A DNA stretch of 64,000 nt from an uncultured Coxiella sp. (GTDB lineage Bacteria > Pseudomonadota > Gammaproteobacteria > Coxiellales > Coxiellaceae). The stretch's first letter is position 1; every line of letters begins with the position of its first letter. The DNA lies in NCBI GenBank assembly GCA_902623005.1, contig CACNSC010000006.1, positions 1 through 64,000 on the forward strand, written 5' to 3'. Under the pieces are notes generated by a model that was not told where the DNA came from, made no database searches, and saw nothing but the letters and a program-made list of their open reading frames with translations. A program made the position numbers and the translations under genes. Positions 46,676-57,261 of this stretch are shown in pieces.

Positions 46676-46891
46676 ATAAACATCCTTTTATATTTAAGAT
46701 AAGTCATACCACTATTAAACACCAAAGTTGGCGTTGCTACCAATAATTCAGATACATCAGTAACATAGAGGGTGACTCTCAAATCTTCACATGCCACCAA
46801 AGTAACAACGGTTTCATAGCAACCCTGCTACACCGCTTCTCATTTGTAAGCTAAATTCCAGGCCTATGCCTTGCTTTTTGCTGGACTACGA

Positions 46892-48292
46892 TTAAATATC
46901 GAGCTTCTTTTTTAGGTAAGCTGCAACAGCACGAACGCCCTCAATATCACCACCCTTTTTATGTCCCTCTAAAGCGTGCTCGTGCATACCCGGAATATCG
47001 AAATGCAACCACGCGGTTTCTTGCGCGACAAATTTATCCAGGAATAAAGCGGCTGTTATAGTACCCGCCTCACCCGTCGTCGAACAGTTTTGGCAATCGG
47101 CAATTGTGCTTGAGAGCATGGCGTTATAGGGACGATGTAAAGGTAATGGCCAAACTAGATCATGCTCTGTTACAGAGTAAGCTTGAACCTCGTGCGCTAA
47201 CTGAGACTGATTACTAAAGACAGCAGCATAGTCAGGTCCTAAAGCAACTGCCCTAGCACCAGTCAATGTAGCAAAATCGATCAGATAATCTGGTGACTCG
47301 CTGCAGGCTTCATATAGCGCATCACATAAAATCAGACGACCTTCCGCATCGGTATTATCAACTTCGACCGTTATACCCGCACGTGTTTTTATAATGTCAC
47401 CAGGACGGTAGCTTTTGTTATCAATAGCATTCTCAACCGCCGGAATCATCAAACGTAAGCGCACTGGCCATTGTTGCATCATAATGGTGCGCGCTAGTGC
47501 AATTGCTGAAGCGCTTCCACCCATGTCCTTTTTCATCAGACGCATTCCACGCGGTGGTTTTAAATTTAGACCACCGGTGTCAAAGCACACGCCTTTACCA
47601 ACCAAGGTAATTTTTGGAGCATTCTCGTCACCCCAAGTAAGATCGATCAAACGTGGTGCATAGTCATCTTTAGCACCTTTACCAACCGCATGAATAGCTG
47701 GATAGTCACTGGCCAGTTGCTCACCAGATATCACCGTTACAGTCGCGTCATGCTCGTCTGCAACGTGCCGAATCAGCTGTTCGATATCAGGTGGCCCCAT
47801 ATCCGCACAAGGCGTGTTGATCATGTCTCGGGCTAAGCTATAACTACTGACCCAGCTTTCCAGCTTCAACGCATCGATCTCAGCAGGCACAAGCAGTTGG
47901 GCACATGACTCCTCTACAACTTGATATTGTGAATAGCGATAGGAGCCCAAGCCCCAGAATAAGTAAGCTAGCTCAATCTCGTGCTCACTCGCATCAATGT
48001 GACTCAGATCGAATGAGTAGCATCCTGGCTCTAGTCGATGTGGAATTGACGACATTAGCGAAGGATCAAAATGCTCACCAATTCCAATCAAAACGGCCTG
48101 TAAACTGGCGTCGTCAGCCGGTAAGTGGCAAACCTGTTTAGACTTGGCTTTAAACCCTGTATGTTTGAGCCAAAGCTTAGCAGTTGTGTTTAGCGTGGCT
48201 TCAAAACGTTCGAGGCTTTCGCTAGTTAGTAAAGTTAAAGATACCGATTTTTGCTTGTGATCTTCAGCTGAGAAAGAAAAATAGTCTGTCAT
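46892..48292 (-). CDS. Leucyl aminopeptidase family protein (peptidase M17)
   Basis: 466-residue cytosolic metallo-aminopeptidase releasing N-terminal residues from peptides. Catalytic region: KGVCFDTGGLNLKP (Lys and Asp ligands), MKKDMGGSA (Asp), and NTDAEGRLILCDAL (Asp and Glu). ATG 48292 with CGGAA upstream is preferred to the one at 48328. The N-terminal domain is somewhat divergent from PepA. It is divergent from miaB. A family role in recycling host-derived peptides is plausible for an intracellular bacterium but not shown. Confidence 0.9.
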   Translation of the reverse strand: MTDYFSFSAEDHKQKSVSLTLLTSESLERFEATLNTTAKLWLKHTGFKAKSKQVCHLPADDASLQAVLIGIGEHFDPSLMSSIPHRLEPGCYSFDLSHIDASEHEIELAYLFWGLGSYRYSQYQVVEESCAQLLVPAEIDALKLESWVSSYSLARDMINTPCADMGPPDIEQLIRHVADEHDATVTVISGEQLASDYPAIHAVGKGAKDDYAPRLIDLTWGDENAPKITLVGKGVCFDTGGLNLKPPRGMRLMKKDMGGSASAIALARTIMMQQWPVRLRLMIPAVENAIDNKSYRPGDIIKTRAGITVEVDNTDAEGRLILCDALYEACSESPDYLIDFATLTGARAVALGPDYAAVFSNQSQLAHEVQAYSVTEHDLVWPLPLHRPYNAMLSSTIADCQNCSTTGEAGTITAALFLDKFVAQETAWLHFDIPGMHEHALEGHKKGGDIEGVRAVAAYLKKKLDI

Positions 48293-48346
48293 GATAATTC
48301 CGTTGGCTTGATGAATTCTGCATACCATAACAAACCGAGACTACAG

Positions 48347-48366
48347 TGCAAAGCCTACTCTTTGCA
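48347..48366. repeat. Inverted repeat between the M17 peptidase and miaB
   Basis: TGCAAAG and CTTTGCA, 7-bp arms with a 6-base loop, centred between divergent starts. Possible operator; no regulator recognised. Confidence 0.3.
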
Positions 48367-48445
48367 TGCTACAGACACTCTAGCTATCTGTTTAAAACCA
48401 GCATACAATGCGCGCCTCTGTTTAATTGAATGGGAATAGGCAACC

Positions 48446-49771
48446 ATGAAGACCATGCACATTAAGACATTTGGCTGTCAAATGAACGAATATGACTCTG
48501 GCAAAATCGGTGATGTTCTCAGTGCGTCCCATGATCTTGCGCTATCGGATTCGCCAGATAATGCGGATGTTCTTATTTTAAACACCTGCTCGATTCGTGA
48601 AAAAGCTCAGGAAAAAGTTTTTTCTGACCTAGGGAGATGGTTTAAACTTAAACAAAAAAACCCGAATGTCATTATTGCCGTGGGTGGTTGTGTTGCCAGT
48701 CAAGAAGGATCAGCCATTTTAAAGCGCGCACCTTACGTTGATATTGTTTTTGGTCCACAAACGCTGCATCGCCTTCCTGAGATGGTGTCATCCGTGCAAA
48801 AACACCGAAAGTCTACTGTTGATATCAGCTTCCCCGAGATTGAAAAATTTGATTGCTTACCGACCCCTCGTGCCAAAGGACCTACTGCCTATGTCTCCAT
48901 CATGGAAGGTTGCAGCAAATATTGTACCTACTGCGTGGTGCCATATACGCGCGGTGAAGAGATCAGTCGACCGTTTGATGATGTACTAGCCGAATGTGCC
49001 GTATTGGCAGAGCAAAATGTTAAAGAAATCACACTGCTTGGACAGAATGTCAATGATTACCGCGGTCTGATGAATGATGGCACGCTTGCTGACCTTGCCC
49101 TGTTGATCCACTATATCGCTGCGATTGATGGCATTGAACGAATTCGTTTTATTACTTCTTACCCCTCTTCGTTTTCAGATAATTTAATCGATGCTTATGC
49201 TGAGGAACCTAAACTTGCCAACTACTTACACCTTCCGATACAAAGTGGTTCTGATCGTATTTTAGCCGCAATGAAGCGAACATATACCGTACTAGAATAC
49301 AAATCTCGTATCAGAAAGCTGAGACAAGTCCGACCCGACATTAGTCTCTCTACAGATATCATTGTCGGCTTTCCGGGTGAGACTGATCATGATTTTGAAC
49401 AAACACTGAATCTAGCCAAAGAGCTCAATTTTGATCACTCGTACAGTTTTATCTACAGTGCTAGACCAGGAACACCGGCAGCGAATCTTAAAGACGATAC
49501 TCCTCTTGCTGTTAAGCAAGAACGCTTGAGTCGTTTGCAAGCCGTAATAAAACAACAAGCAATGCAGATTAGTCATGACATGGTAGGTACAGCACAAACA
49601 CTTATTGTCACCGGGCCGTCTAAGAAAGACCCAAATCAACTCAGTGGCCGCACTGAAAATAATCGTGTTGTTAACTTCACCGCACCAGCATCGATGATAG
49701 GTGAGTTAGCTACTGTTGAAATCATTGAAGCCTTACCCAACTCGCTTCGCGGCAAGCTTCTTGATATTTAG
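48446..49771 (+). CDS. miaB: tRNA-2-methylthio-N6-dimethylallyladenosine synthase MiaB
   Basis: 441-residue radical-SAM methylthiotransferase modifying i6A37 of tRNA. N-terminal MTTase domain with [25 protein letters not shown] and VGGCVA (three cluster Cys). Radical-SAM CxxxCxxC in [17 protein letters not shown]-terminal TRAM domain ([13 protein letters not shown]). First gene of the conserved miaB-ybeZ-ybeY-corC-lnt cluster. Confidence 0.97.
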   Translation: MKTMHIKTFGCQMNEYDSGKIGDVLSASHDLALSDSPDNADVLILNTCSIREKAQEKVFSDLGRWFKLKQKNPNVIIAVGGCVASQEGSAILKRAPYVDIVFGPQTLHRLPEMVSSVQKHRKSTVDISFPEIEKFDCLPTPRAKGPTAYVSIMEGCSKYCTYCVVPYTRGEEISRPFDDVLAECAVLAEQNVKEITLLGQNVNDYRGLMNDGTLADLALLIHYIAAIDGIERIRFITSYPSSFSDNLIDAYAEEPKLANYLHLPIQSGSDRILAAMKRTYTVLEYKSRIRKLRQVRPDISLSTDIIVGFPGETDHDFEQTLNLAKELNFDHSYSFIYSARPGTPAANLKDDTPLAVKQERLSRLQAVIKQQAMQISHDMVGTAQTLIVTGPSKKDPNQLSGRTENNRVVNFTAPASMIGELATVEIIEALPNSLRGKLLDI

Positions 49772-49846
49772 ATCCGTTTTGTCGTATCGTATTCCTGAAG
49801 AGTTTATTAAGGCATACTGACAACACGGTCTTAAAAGGGAGCAACA

Positions 49847-50821
49847 TTGGCTGAAGCAAAATTAACACGGCATTTAATTATCGAACCTGAAGATAACGAT
49901 CGTCTAGCCTGCCTTTGTGGTCCTTTCAATCAAAACCTCTTGCAATTAGAGCGCTCACTTGGCGTTGAAATTAACAACCGTGGCTGTGAGTTCGACATTA
50001 TCGGCATTCCTGCATCGGTTGCGATAACTCAAGAAGCCTTACAAACACTTTACGATAAAACTTCTGAAACGGACACACTGACGAATAAGGATATTCAATT
50101 GCAAATTAAATCATTAGAGAGTGAGCAGGCCAGTGACGACATCAATGTTAAGCAAAAACTTGCTGACTCTATCATCAAACTAAAGCAAGCACAGATCAGT
50201 CCAAAAACACTGAATCAGCGTCATTATCTGCAATCAATCCAACAATACGATATTAACTTTGGAATCGGACCTGCAGGAACTGGTAAAACTTTTCTAGCAG
50301 CAGCGTGCGCCGTCGATGCATTAGAACAAGAGAAGGTCAGTCGAATTATCTTAACTCGTCCTGCAGTTGAAGCTGGCGAAAGTTTAGGTTTTTTGCCAGG
50401 AGATTTAACACAAAAAGTCGATCCTTATTTACGTCCATTGTACGATGCCTTATTCGAACTCATGGGTGGTGATCGCGTTGCTCAGCTGACTGAAAAACAA
50501 CAAATTGAGATTGCTCCATTGGCTTTTATGCGAGGTCGAACACTCAACGATGCTTTTGTAATTCTTGATGAAGCGCAAAATACTACCAAAGAACAGATGA
50601 AAATGTTGCTTACACGGATTGGTTATGGATCTAAAGTTGTCATTACTGGAGACATTACTCAAGTCGATTTACCTAAGCGTGTTGATTCGGGTTTACGTAA
50701 CGCTCTCATGCTTTTACAGAATATTAATGCTGTGCGATTTACTTTTTTCACATCAACTGATGCTGTGAGACACCCTTTAGTGCAGAAAATAATTGAGGCT
50801 TATGAAAGCGCTGACGATTGA
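49847..50821 (+). CDS. ybeZ: PhoH-like ATPase YbeZ
   Basis: 324-residue cytosolic ATPase, partner of the YbeY endoribonuclease in rRNA processing. Walker A GPAGTGKTFLAAA, Walker B FVILDEAQNTT, and the PhoH signature TRPAVEAGESLGFLPGD. It starts at TTG (49847): AAGGGAG stands 5 bases upstream and no ATG lies nearby in frame. Overlaps ybeY by 20 bases. Confidence 0.94.
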   Translation: MAEAKLTRHLIIEPEDNDRLACLCGPFNQNLLQLERSLGVEINNRGCEFDIIGIPASVAITQEALQTLYDKTSETDTLTNKDIQLQIKSLESEQASDDINVKQKLADSIIKLKQAQISPKTLNQRHYLQSIQQYDINFGIGPAGTGKTFLAAACAVDALEQEKVSRIILTRPAVEAGESLGFLPGDLTQKVDPYLRPLYDALFELMGGDRVAQLTEKQQIEIAPLAFMRGRTLNDAFVILDEAQNTTKEQMKMLLTRIGYGSKVVITGDITQVDLPKRVDSGLRNALMLLQNINAVRFTFFTSTDAVRHPLVQKIIEAYESADD

Positions 50822-51284
50822 GATTATTAATCAGACGGAATTCCATCACTGCCCTACCGAAGATCAATTTAACATGTGGCTGGATGCAGCACTCAAGCTT
50901 AAGATCGTTAGAGAACAAGTGCATCAATCCTCTCGTGATACAATAACATGTGTCATTGTAAACACTTCGGACATGATTGATCTGAATGCTGAATTTCGAA
51001 ACAAAGCAAAAACAACTAATGTACTCTCGTTTCCCGATGAACCGCATCCTGGAGAGCTTCCAACTTCTTGGGGAGACATTGTATTTTGTTATCAAACCAT
51101 ACAAAATGAAGCCAAGGATTCGAAAATTAATTTTCTTGACCATTTTGCTCATCTCACCATTCATGGCTTTTTACACTTATTGGGATACGATCATCAAAAC
51201 GATAAAGAGGCTGACGAAATGGAATCATTAGAAATTTTAGCTCTACAGGAACTACAAATTAACAACCCTTATAAAAATAACTGA
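50802..51284 (+). CDS. ybeY: Endoribonuclease YbeY
   Basis: 160-residue zinc-dependent RNase for 16S rRNA 3'-end maturation and ribosome quality control. The HxxxHxxxxxH zinc motif is in HGFLHLLGYDH; NVLSFPDEP is a second conserved block. ATG at 50802, inside the end of ybeZ, is preferred to a TTG three codons earlier. Confidence 0.95.
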   Translation: MKALTIEIINQTEFHHCPTEDQFNMWLDAALKLKIVREQVHQSSRDTITCVIVNTSDMIDLNAEFRNKAKTTNVLSFPDEPHPGELPTSWGDIVFCYQTIQNEAKDSKINFLDHFAHLTIHGFLHLLGYDHQNDKEADEMESLEILALQELQINNPYKNN

Positions 51285-51291
51285 GAGTCTC

Positions 51292-52140
51292 ATGCATAAA
51301 GAAAAAAATTCAGACAGTTCGAAATCTTGGCTTGATTGGTTAGCCTTTGCAGTGACTCGTGAACCACAAGATATTGAGCAACTGTTAGATACGCTGGAAC
51401 ACGCAAAAGATAACCATCTGTTGAATGCCGATTCACTCAAAATGATTCGCGGTGTGCTTAAAGTGTCTGAAATGGATGCCGGTGATGTGATGATTCCTCG
51501 CCCTCAGATGGTTGTCTTAGAGAGTGACATGACACCACAACAAGCATTACCTATTATCACTGAATCAGGACACTCACGCTTCCCCGTTGTTTCTGAGAGT
51601 CGTGATGAAGTCATCGGTGTCTTGATGGCAAAAGATTTACTTAAAGCACTTCCAAATTCTAGTGGCAGTGAGCAAACTATCGAGCATTTTGTTCGTCAAG
51701 CAACTTTTATTCCTGAGAGCAAACGACTCGACGTACTGCTCAAGGAGTTTCGCCTTAAACGCTATCACATCGCTATCATTGTTGATGAATACGGTAGTGT
51801 TTGTGGTTTGGTTACGATTGAGGATTTGCTCGAGCAAATCGTTGGCAACATTGAAGATGAATATGACACAAAAGTTGAAGAGGAAAGCATTACATTGGTC
51901 TCAGAGAATGAGTTTTTAGTCGATGCGCTAACACCTTTAGAAGAATTTAACACTTACTTTAAAACTAATTTAGAGCATGATGACAGTGATACTATCGGTG
52001 GCTTTGTGCTGCACAAGATGAGTCACATTCCCAAACAAGGCGAGTCAATAGACATTAAGGGCCTGCATATTAGTATTGTCAAAACACACAGTCGCCGTAT
52101 TCAAAAGCTTCGTATTCTCCTTTCAGCGAAAGAAGAATAA
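51292..52140 (+). CDS. corC: CorC/YbeX family CBS-domain protein
   Basis: 282 residues: a pair of CBS domains (MIPRPQMVVLESDM..., SGHSRFPVVSES, and FRLKRYHIAIIVDEYG) followed by a CorC_HlyC transporter-associated domain (TIGGFVLHKMSHIPKQGE). Family members bind nucleotides and affect Mg2+/Co2+ efflux and ribosome homeostasis. No membrane span. 7 bases after ybeY, 3 before lnt. Confidence 0.94.
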   Translation: MHKEKNSDSSKSWLDWLAFAVTREPQDIEQLLDTLEHAKDNHLLNADSLKMIRGVLKVSEMDAGDVMIPRPQMVVLESDMTPQQALPIITESGHSRFPVVSESRDEVIGVLMAKDLLKALPNSSGSEQTIEHFVRQATFIPESKRLDVLLKEFRLKRYHIAIIVDEYGSVCGLVTIEDLLEQIVGNIEDEYDTKVEEESITLVSENEFLVDALTPLEEFNTYFKTNLEHDDSDTIGGFVLHKMSHIPKQGESIDIKGLHISIVKTHSRRIQKLRILLSAKEE

Positions 52141-52143
52141 CAT

Positions 52144-53607
52144 ATGTTGATCTATTGGTTAGCTTTAATTGCTGGTGCGATACTTCCTCTAGCGTTCTCG
52201 CCATTCGGTATATATGCCGTCGCATTCATAAGCCCGGCTCTGCTTTGCTACCTATGGATTAAATCAACTCCAAAACAAGCACTGCTCTGCGGACTACTAT
52301 TTGGTGTCGGCTTCTTTGGAGTTGGGTTCTCTTGGATTTCTATTAGCATTCATAACTTTGGAAACGTGTCGCTTTGGCTAACCTGGATAGCAACTCTCGG
52401 TCTTGCCTGTTTTTTATCTTTGTTTATCGCAATTCCTGGCTATCTGTTTCAACGCTATGGGGGTACAAAGCCACTGGCTTTACAATGCTTATGTTTATTT
52501 CCAGCTGTTTGGTTATTGAGTGAGTACTTACGCAGCACTCTACTGACCGGCCTTCCCTGGCTTTTATTGGGCTACTCACAAACTGACTCTTTTTTGAGAG
52601 GCTTATCGCCACTGATTGGAACGTATGGTATTAGTCTTGTCGTCACGTTAATAGCCGGTAGCTTCGTATTATGCCTTACCTCTAAAACTCTTAAAAATAG
52701 GCTAATTGCTATCGGCATTCTCTTGATCTTGATTATTCCAGCATCGCTTTTACACGATATTACATGGTCAAAGTCTACCGGAAAATCAATTAAGGTGAGT
52801 TTAATTCAAGGTAATTTTGAACAATTTCTTAAATGGGACAGTCATCTTTTACAGACTATTTTACAAACCTATCTGCAATTAAGTATGCAACATCGAGACA
52901 GTCGTATTATTGTTTGGCCAGAAGCTGCCATCCCCTTCTACCCTAGCCAACTACCCAGCTACATGGATCAAATTAAAACATTAGCATCGGATAGCAACAC
53001 ACTATTTTTACTGGGCGCTCCAACCACGTCAAAAAATAAAAAACGATTCTTTAATAGTCTATTGATGGTTGGCGCATCATCTGCACGATATGACAAACAC
53101 TTCTTAGTTCCGTTTGGTGAATATACACCGTTTGAATCATGGCTTGAGCCATTATTCAATTCGTTTTCCGTACCGATGTCGGATTTTTCAAAAGGAGCGA
53201 AACAACAAGGGATTCTCCATGATCAAGAGCTTAAGATTGCGCCATTTATTTGCTACGAGATTATTTATCCAAATTATGTCATCAAACACAGCATGGATAG
53301 CCAACTATTGGTTGTTATCAATGATGATGGCTGGTTTGGGCGTTCAATAGCACTTGCTCAGCACCTCCAAATGGCACAAATGGCAGCACTTCAGACCAAT
53401 CGATTTGTGTTGTTCTGTTCGAATACAGGGATTACCGCGATAATAGACCCTTTAGGTAAAATTATTAAATCCGGACCAATTGATCAACGCCTAGTTGTAA
53501 CAGGGCCTATTACGCCTCAGCAAGGCAACACGCCACTGATGGTCATTGGCTTTCTGCCAACTGCAGTAATTACAGTACTTTTATTACTGTTAGGTTTGAT
53601 TTTATGA
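52144..53607 (+). CDS. lnt: Apolipoprotein N-acyltransferase
   Basis: 487-residue inner-membrane enzyme adding the third acyl chain to lipoproteins. About six N-terminal and one C-terminal membrane spans enclose a periplasmic nitrilase-fold domain with the catalytic triad: Glu in WPEAAIPF, Lys in YDKHFLVPFGEYTPF, Cys in APFICYEIIYP. Last gene of the miaB cluster. Confidence 0.96.
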   Translation: MLIYWLALIAGAILPLAFSPFGIYAVAFISPALLCYLWIKSTPKQALLCGLLFGVGFFGVGFSWISISIHNFGNVSLWLTWIATLGLACFLSLFIAIPGYLFQRYGGTKPLALQCLCLFPAVWLLSEYLRSTLLTGLPWLLLGYSQTDSFLRGLSPLIGTYGISLVVTLIAGSFVLCLTSKTLKNRLIAIGILLILIIPASLLHDITWSKSTGKSIKVSLIQGNFEQFLKWDSHLLQTILQTYLQLSMQHRDSRIIVWPEAAIPFYPSQLPSYMDQIKTLASDSNTLFLLGAPTTSKNKKRFFNSLLMVGASSARYDKHFLVPFGEYTPFESWLEPLFNSFSVPMSDFSKGAKQQGILHDQELKIAPFICYEIIYPNYVIKHSMDSQLLVVINDDGWFGRSIALAQHLQMAQMAALQTNRFVLFCSNTGITAIIDPLGKIIKSGPIDQRLVVTGPITPQQGNTPLMVIGFLPTAVITVLLLLLGLIL

Positions 53608-53647
53608 GTCTAAGAAAAAGCGAGATAGTAGTTTCGAGTAAAAAAAA

Positions 53648-53827
53648 CTAAGACTCAGATGGACTGACGATCATAGGACCTACGTTATCGTCGTGAGCTT
53701 GATTCCATTCGCGATGGGAGCCATCACAGAGTGGAAATTTCTTTGACTGCCAGCAACGACATAGTGCAACTTTCTTATCAATAACAAGTTCAGCGCGTTC
53801 ATCATGACTATTGGTATTAATCTTCAT
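53648..53827 (-). CDS. CDGSH iron-sulfur domain protein, 59 aa
   Basis: Short gene lying between lnt and the cyo operon. Residues 23-38 read CRCWQSKKFPLCDGSH, an exact C-x-C-x2-S-x3-P-x-C-D-G-S-H, the three-Cys one-His [2Fe-2S] site of the mitoNEET/CDGSH family. The protein is a single domain with no membrane anchor, so probably a cytosolic redox or cluster-transfer protein. Stop at 53648-53650. No good ribosome binding site precedes the ATG at 53827. It follows the small membrane protein gene at 53844 by 16 bases on the same strand and may be the last gene of the cyo transcript. Confidence 0.85.
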   Translation of the reverse strand: MKINTNSHDERAELVIDKKVALCRCWQSKKFPLCDGSHREWNQAHDDNVGPMIVSPSES

Positions 53828-53843
53828 GAGTTAGTTTTTAACC

Positions 53844-54233
53844 TCATTTGTATAAGGGGACAATATAACCGGCAAATATCAATAAGCAGCCAAAGATCAG
53901 ACCGAAAACTGCAAATAATACGGGTACAAATGAAATGTTACTAGATATAATTCTAACCCAAAGGTGCACAAACCAAATCCTAAATACACCCACTAAAAAT
54001 AAGATTCCACCAATGACGGGCAAAGTCAACTGCCAACCTTGAGCACCTGGATGAGGAAAGTGAAGCACTAAGCTTCCGACCAGTACTGGCAAAACTCCAC
54101 CTAAGATAAAGCCAGAGGGTCCGCCAAGCATTTTTCTAGCCATTTGCTCATAGTGCTTTAGATGAAACAGAAAGCCGATCGAGATGATCATGGTTGTAAC
54201 GGCAAATGCTCTCGTCAGATTGATATAGTCCAT
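53844..54233 (-). CDS. Uncharacterised four-span membrane protein downstream of cyoD
   Basis: 129 residues with about four hydrophobic helices (for example VLPVLVGSLVLHF and FAVFGLIFGCLLIFAGY). Family not recognised; not CyoE (heme O synthase is about 290 aa). It sits 61 bases after cyoD on the same strand, so it may be an accessory subunit or assembly factor of the oxidase; that is positional inference. Confidence 0.65.
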   Translation of the reverse strand: MDYINLTRAFAVTTMIISIGFLFHLKHYEQMARKMLGGPSGFILGGVLPVLVGSLVLHFPHPGAQGWQLTLPVIGGILFLVGVFRIWFVHLWVRIISSNISFVPVLFAVFGLIFGCLLIFAGYIVPLYK

Positions 54234-54294
54234 TATAAGTTTTCCCTTTTAAACCCTTGTCATTATTGAACGGCAGAGCCGGTATGGTCAACCG

Positions 54295-54642
54295 TTAGTG
54301 CATCATAAAGTAATTGAGGCTAGTCATAATCCACACAGAACCCCCAATAAGAACCACTAAAACAACACCAGTGAAAATAAAACTCATCACGTTGGTCTGA
54401 CCTTGTTGTGTCGCCGTGTTTAAGCGTAAGAAGCAGATAACTTGGACAAAAAACTGGATAATCGCCGAAACAAAGATAATCTCCATTAATAGCATCTTAG
54501 AACCAACTTCATGCATTACCGCTAAGAAAGGAATGAGCGTTAAGATAACGCACAAAACAAAGCCTAGTAGATAAATTCCAAAGGTTTTAGTTCCAGTACC
54601 AAAGTCCTGATCTTGACCGATATGATTTGATGATTGATTCAT
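54295..54642 (-). CDS. cyoD: Cytochrome bo3 ubiquinol oxidase subunit IV
   Basis: 115-residue, three-span subunit of the quinol oxidase. Typical stretches: TFGIYLLGFVLCVILTLIPF and QFFVQVICFLRLN. The true start is ATG 54642, overlapping the cyoC stop by 4 bases (ATGA); an open upstream extension lies inside cyoC and is rejected. Confidence 0.93.
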   Translation of the reverse strand: MNQSSNHIGQDQDFGTGTKTFGIYLLGFVLCVILTLIPFLAVMHEVGSKMLLMEIIFVSAIIQFFVQVICFLRLNTATQQGQTNVMSFIFTGVVLVVLIGGSVWIMTSLNYFMMH

Positions 54643-55238
54643 GATTGTATATACCCCAGCAGATAAACCACAGTGAAAACAAAAATCCAAACAATGTCTA
54701 GAAAATTCCAAAATAAGCCAAGGTAAGTCAGGCGACGCTGCACGATACCACTGAAACCTAACTTCCAACCCTGATAAATCATAACTAGAATCCATAGCAA
54801 GCCAAATGAGACGTGAAGACCGTGAGTGGCGACTAATGTAAAGAAGGCCGAGGCACTGGCACTCGCAGTCCAGCTATATCCTTCATGAACTAAATGCACA
54901 AACTCATTAACTTCCATTGCGACAAAACAGAAACCTAACACAAAAGTGAGTGCAAGCAGATTGAGTGATAATGACGTCTTATTTTTGTAACTTGCGATCA
55001 TGGCGAGGCCAAAAGATAAGTTACTAAATAGTAAGAACATGGTTTCACCGAGCACGTAATTTAAGTTGACCAAAGGTGCGAGAGAAGGACCATAAGCATG
55101 CGGGTGATGAAGTACCAAGTAGGCAGCAAATAAAGACCCGAATAAAATACAGTCGGTCATGATGTAAAGCCAAAAGCCTAGGACATCAATTGAATCTGTG
55201 TTGTGACCGTGATCATGGGTCATTTCAGTGGAACTCAT
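54639..55238 (-). CDS. cyoC: Cytochrome bo3 ubiquinol oxidase subunit III
   Basis: 199-residue, five-span subunit. Family blocks: [33 protein letters not shown] and the C-terminal [20 protein letters not shown]. Starts inside the last codons of cyoB (4-base ATGA overlap). Confidence 0.95.
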   Translation of the reverse strand: MSSTEMTHDHGHNTDSIDVLGFWLYIMTDCILFGSLFAAYLVLHHPHAYGPSLAPLVNLNYVLGETMFLLFSNLSFGLAMIASYKNKTSLSLNLLALTFVLGFCFVAMEVNEFVHLVHEGYSWTASASASAFFTLVATHGLHVSFGLLWILVMIYQGWKLGFSGIVQRRLTYLGLFWNFLDIVWIFVFTVVYLLGYIQS

Positions 55239-57238
55239 GCGTGTGCCTCCTCGACGTGTGCTCGCTCGATATTTTCGACCTCATCGGCTTTGACGTAGTA
55301 GTCTGTGTCTAGATTAAAACTCTTAACAATAACAGTGATGATCACGCCAAGCATCCCAATGATACCAGGTATGACCATGTGCCAAATCATAGAAAAACCA
55401 AATAATGCCGCGAATAGACTGATAATAAAGCCTGCTGGTGTTGAACGCGGCATGTGAATATCCTCATAACCATCTGCAAGCTCAGGAACACGCTTACCCT
55501 CTGCTTTACTCGCTTGTTTTTTATACCAATAGTCATCAATCTGATCGACCGTCGGGATATGAGCAAAGTTATAGAATGGAGCCGGCGATGATAAAGACCA
55601 CTCTAAAGTACGACCATCCCATGGGTCACCAGTTTTGTCGCGCAGTTCTTCACGGTGTTTGATACTGTAGAGCAACTGCCAGACCTGGCACAAGAAACCT
55701 AGGAATATCAGAGCGGCACCAAAGGCTGCAATGATGAGATAGGGCTTGTAGGCAAGATTTTCAAAATGAAAATTACGTCGCATTGCTCCCATAAGACCTA
55801 ATGGATACAAAGGCATAAAAGCAATGTAAAACCCTGAGACCCAGAGCCAGAAAGCATATTTTCCTCGACGTTCGTCTAACATAAAACCAAAAACTTTCGG
55901 AAACCAGAACGATAGTCCAGCGAAAAATCCAAATAACACACCGCCAATAATGACATTATGGAAGTGTGAAACAAGGAATAGACTATTGTGGGTTTGGAAA
56001 TCTACTGGTGGAATAGACATCATAACACCAGCCATACCGCCAATCGCAAAAGTCGTGAAAAAAGCCATGATCCACATCATGGGAGTTGGAAAAACAATAT
56101 CACCTCTAAACATAGTGAATAGCCAGTTAAAGACTTTCACCCCTGTAGGGATAGCAATAATAATCGTCATGATACCAAAGAAAGCATTGACGTTGGCACC
56201 TGCGCCCATGGTAAAGAAGTGATGAAGCCAGACAATGAAAGATAAGAAACCGATCAATAAAATAGCTCCAACCATCGTGGTATAGCCGAATAAACGTTTG
56301 CGAGAGAATGTCGCAACCACCTCTGAAAAGACGCCAAAGATAGGCAAGATTAGAATGTATACTTCCGGATGCCCCCAAGCCCAAATCATGTTGATATACA
56401 TCATGATGTTTCCACCTTGGGTTTGAGTGAAGAAATGCATATCCATGGTTCTATCTAGTGCAAGCAGACCTAGTGTTACTGTTAAAATCGGGAAAGCTAG
56501 AGCAACAAGAACCATTGCACATAGTGATGCCCAGACAAACACCGGCATTTTCATTAAGGTCATACCAGGGCAACGCATTTTTAGAATAGTCACGGTGAAG
56601 TTAATTCCCGACAAGAGACTTCCGACCCCCGAGATCTGTAGTACCCATATGAAGTAATCGACGCCCGTGTCAGGGCTATATTTCAAGCCTGATAAGGGTG
56701 GATATGCTAACCAACCAGCACGATCCCAGTTACCAATGACCAATGAGACCATCATGAAGCCTGCTGAAACTAATGTCAGCCAGAAGCTTAGTGAGTTCAA
56801 ATAAGGATAAGCAACGTCTCTGGCACCAATTTGTAACGGCAGTATCATGTTGATAACACCAAAGATCAGTGGCATTGCCACAAAAAAGATCATAATCACA
56901 CCGTGCTCAGAGAAGAACTGATTATAGTAAGCAGGATCCATATAACCTAAGTGACCAGGGCCTACAGAAGTCGCTTGTTGAGCCCGCATCATCATGGCCT
57001 GGATAAGCGCTCTGATAAACATCACGAAGGCAAGCATGACGTACATGATACCGATTTTTTTATGATCGACAGTACAAATCCACTCGTTCCACACATATTT
57101 CCACTTACCAAAATACGTGATGGAGCCCAACACCAAGAAAAGACCTAAAAATAGAACACTGCCCGCACCGTAGAGCGTGATGGGATCGTCAGGCAATGCG
57201 TCGAGTGATAATTTACCAAAAATTAAGTGTTCTAACAT
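55235..57238 (-). CDS. cyoB: Cytochrome bo3 ubiquinol oxidase subunit I
   Basis: 667-residue catalytic subunit carrying low-spin heme b, heme o3 and CuB; reduces oxygen and pumps protons. Markers: the cross-linked His-Tyr region [12 protein letters not shown], the CuB His pair in WLHHFFTMG, and [13 protein letters not shown] with the heme-ligand histidines. About 15 spans. AGAGG upstream of the ATG. Confidence 0.97.
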   Translation of the reverse strand: MLEHLIFGKLSLDALPDDPITLYGAGSVLFLGLFLVLGSITYFGKWKYVWNEWICTVDHKKIGIMYVMLAFVMFIRALIQAMMMRAQQATSVGPGHLGYMDPAYYNQFFSEHGVIMIFFVAMPLIFGVINMILPLQIGARDVAYPYLNSLSFWLTLVSAGFMMVSLVIGNWDRAGWLAYPPLSGLKYSPDTGVDYFIWVLQISGVGSLLSGINFTVTILKMRCPGMTLMKMPVFVWASLCAMVLVALAFPILTVTLGLLALDRTMDMHFFTQTQGGNIMMYINMIWAWGHPEVYILILPIFGVFSEVVATFSRKRLFGYTTMVGAILLIGFLSFIVWLHHFFTMGAGANVNAFFGIMTIIIAIPTGVKVFNWLFTMFRGDIVFPTPMMWIMAFFTTFAIGGMAGVMMSIPPVDFQTHNSLFLVSHFHNVIIGGVLFGFFAGLSFWFPKVFGFMLDERRGKYAFWLWVSGFYIAFMPLYPLGLMGAMRRNFHFENLAYKPYLIIAAFGAALIFLGFLCQVWQLLYSIKHREELRDKTGDPWDGRTLEWSLSSPAPFYNFAHIPTVDQIDDYWYKKQASKAEGKRVPELADGYEDIHMPRSTPAGFIISLFAALFGFSMIWHMVIPGIIGMLGVIITVIVKSFNLDTDYYVKADEVENIERAHVEEAHA

Positions 57239-57261
57239 TCGCTTATACCTCTGCGTTTATC

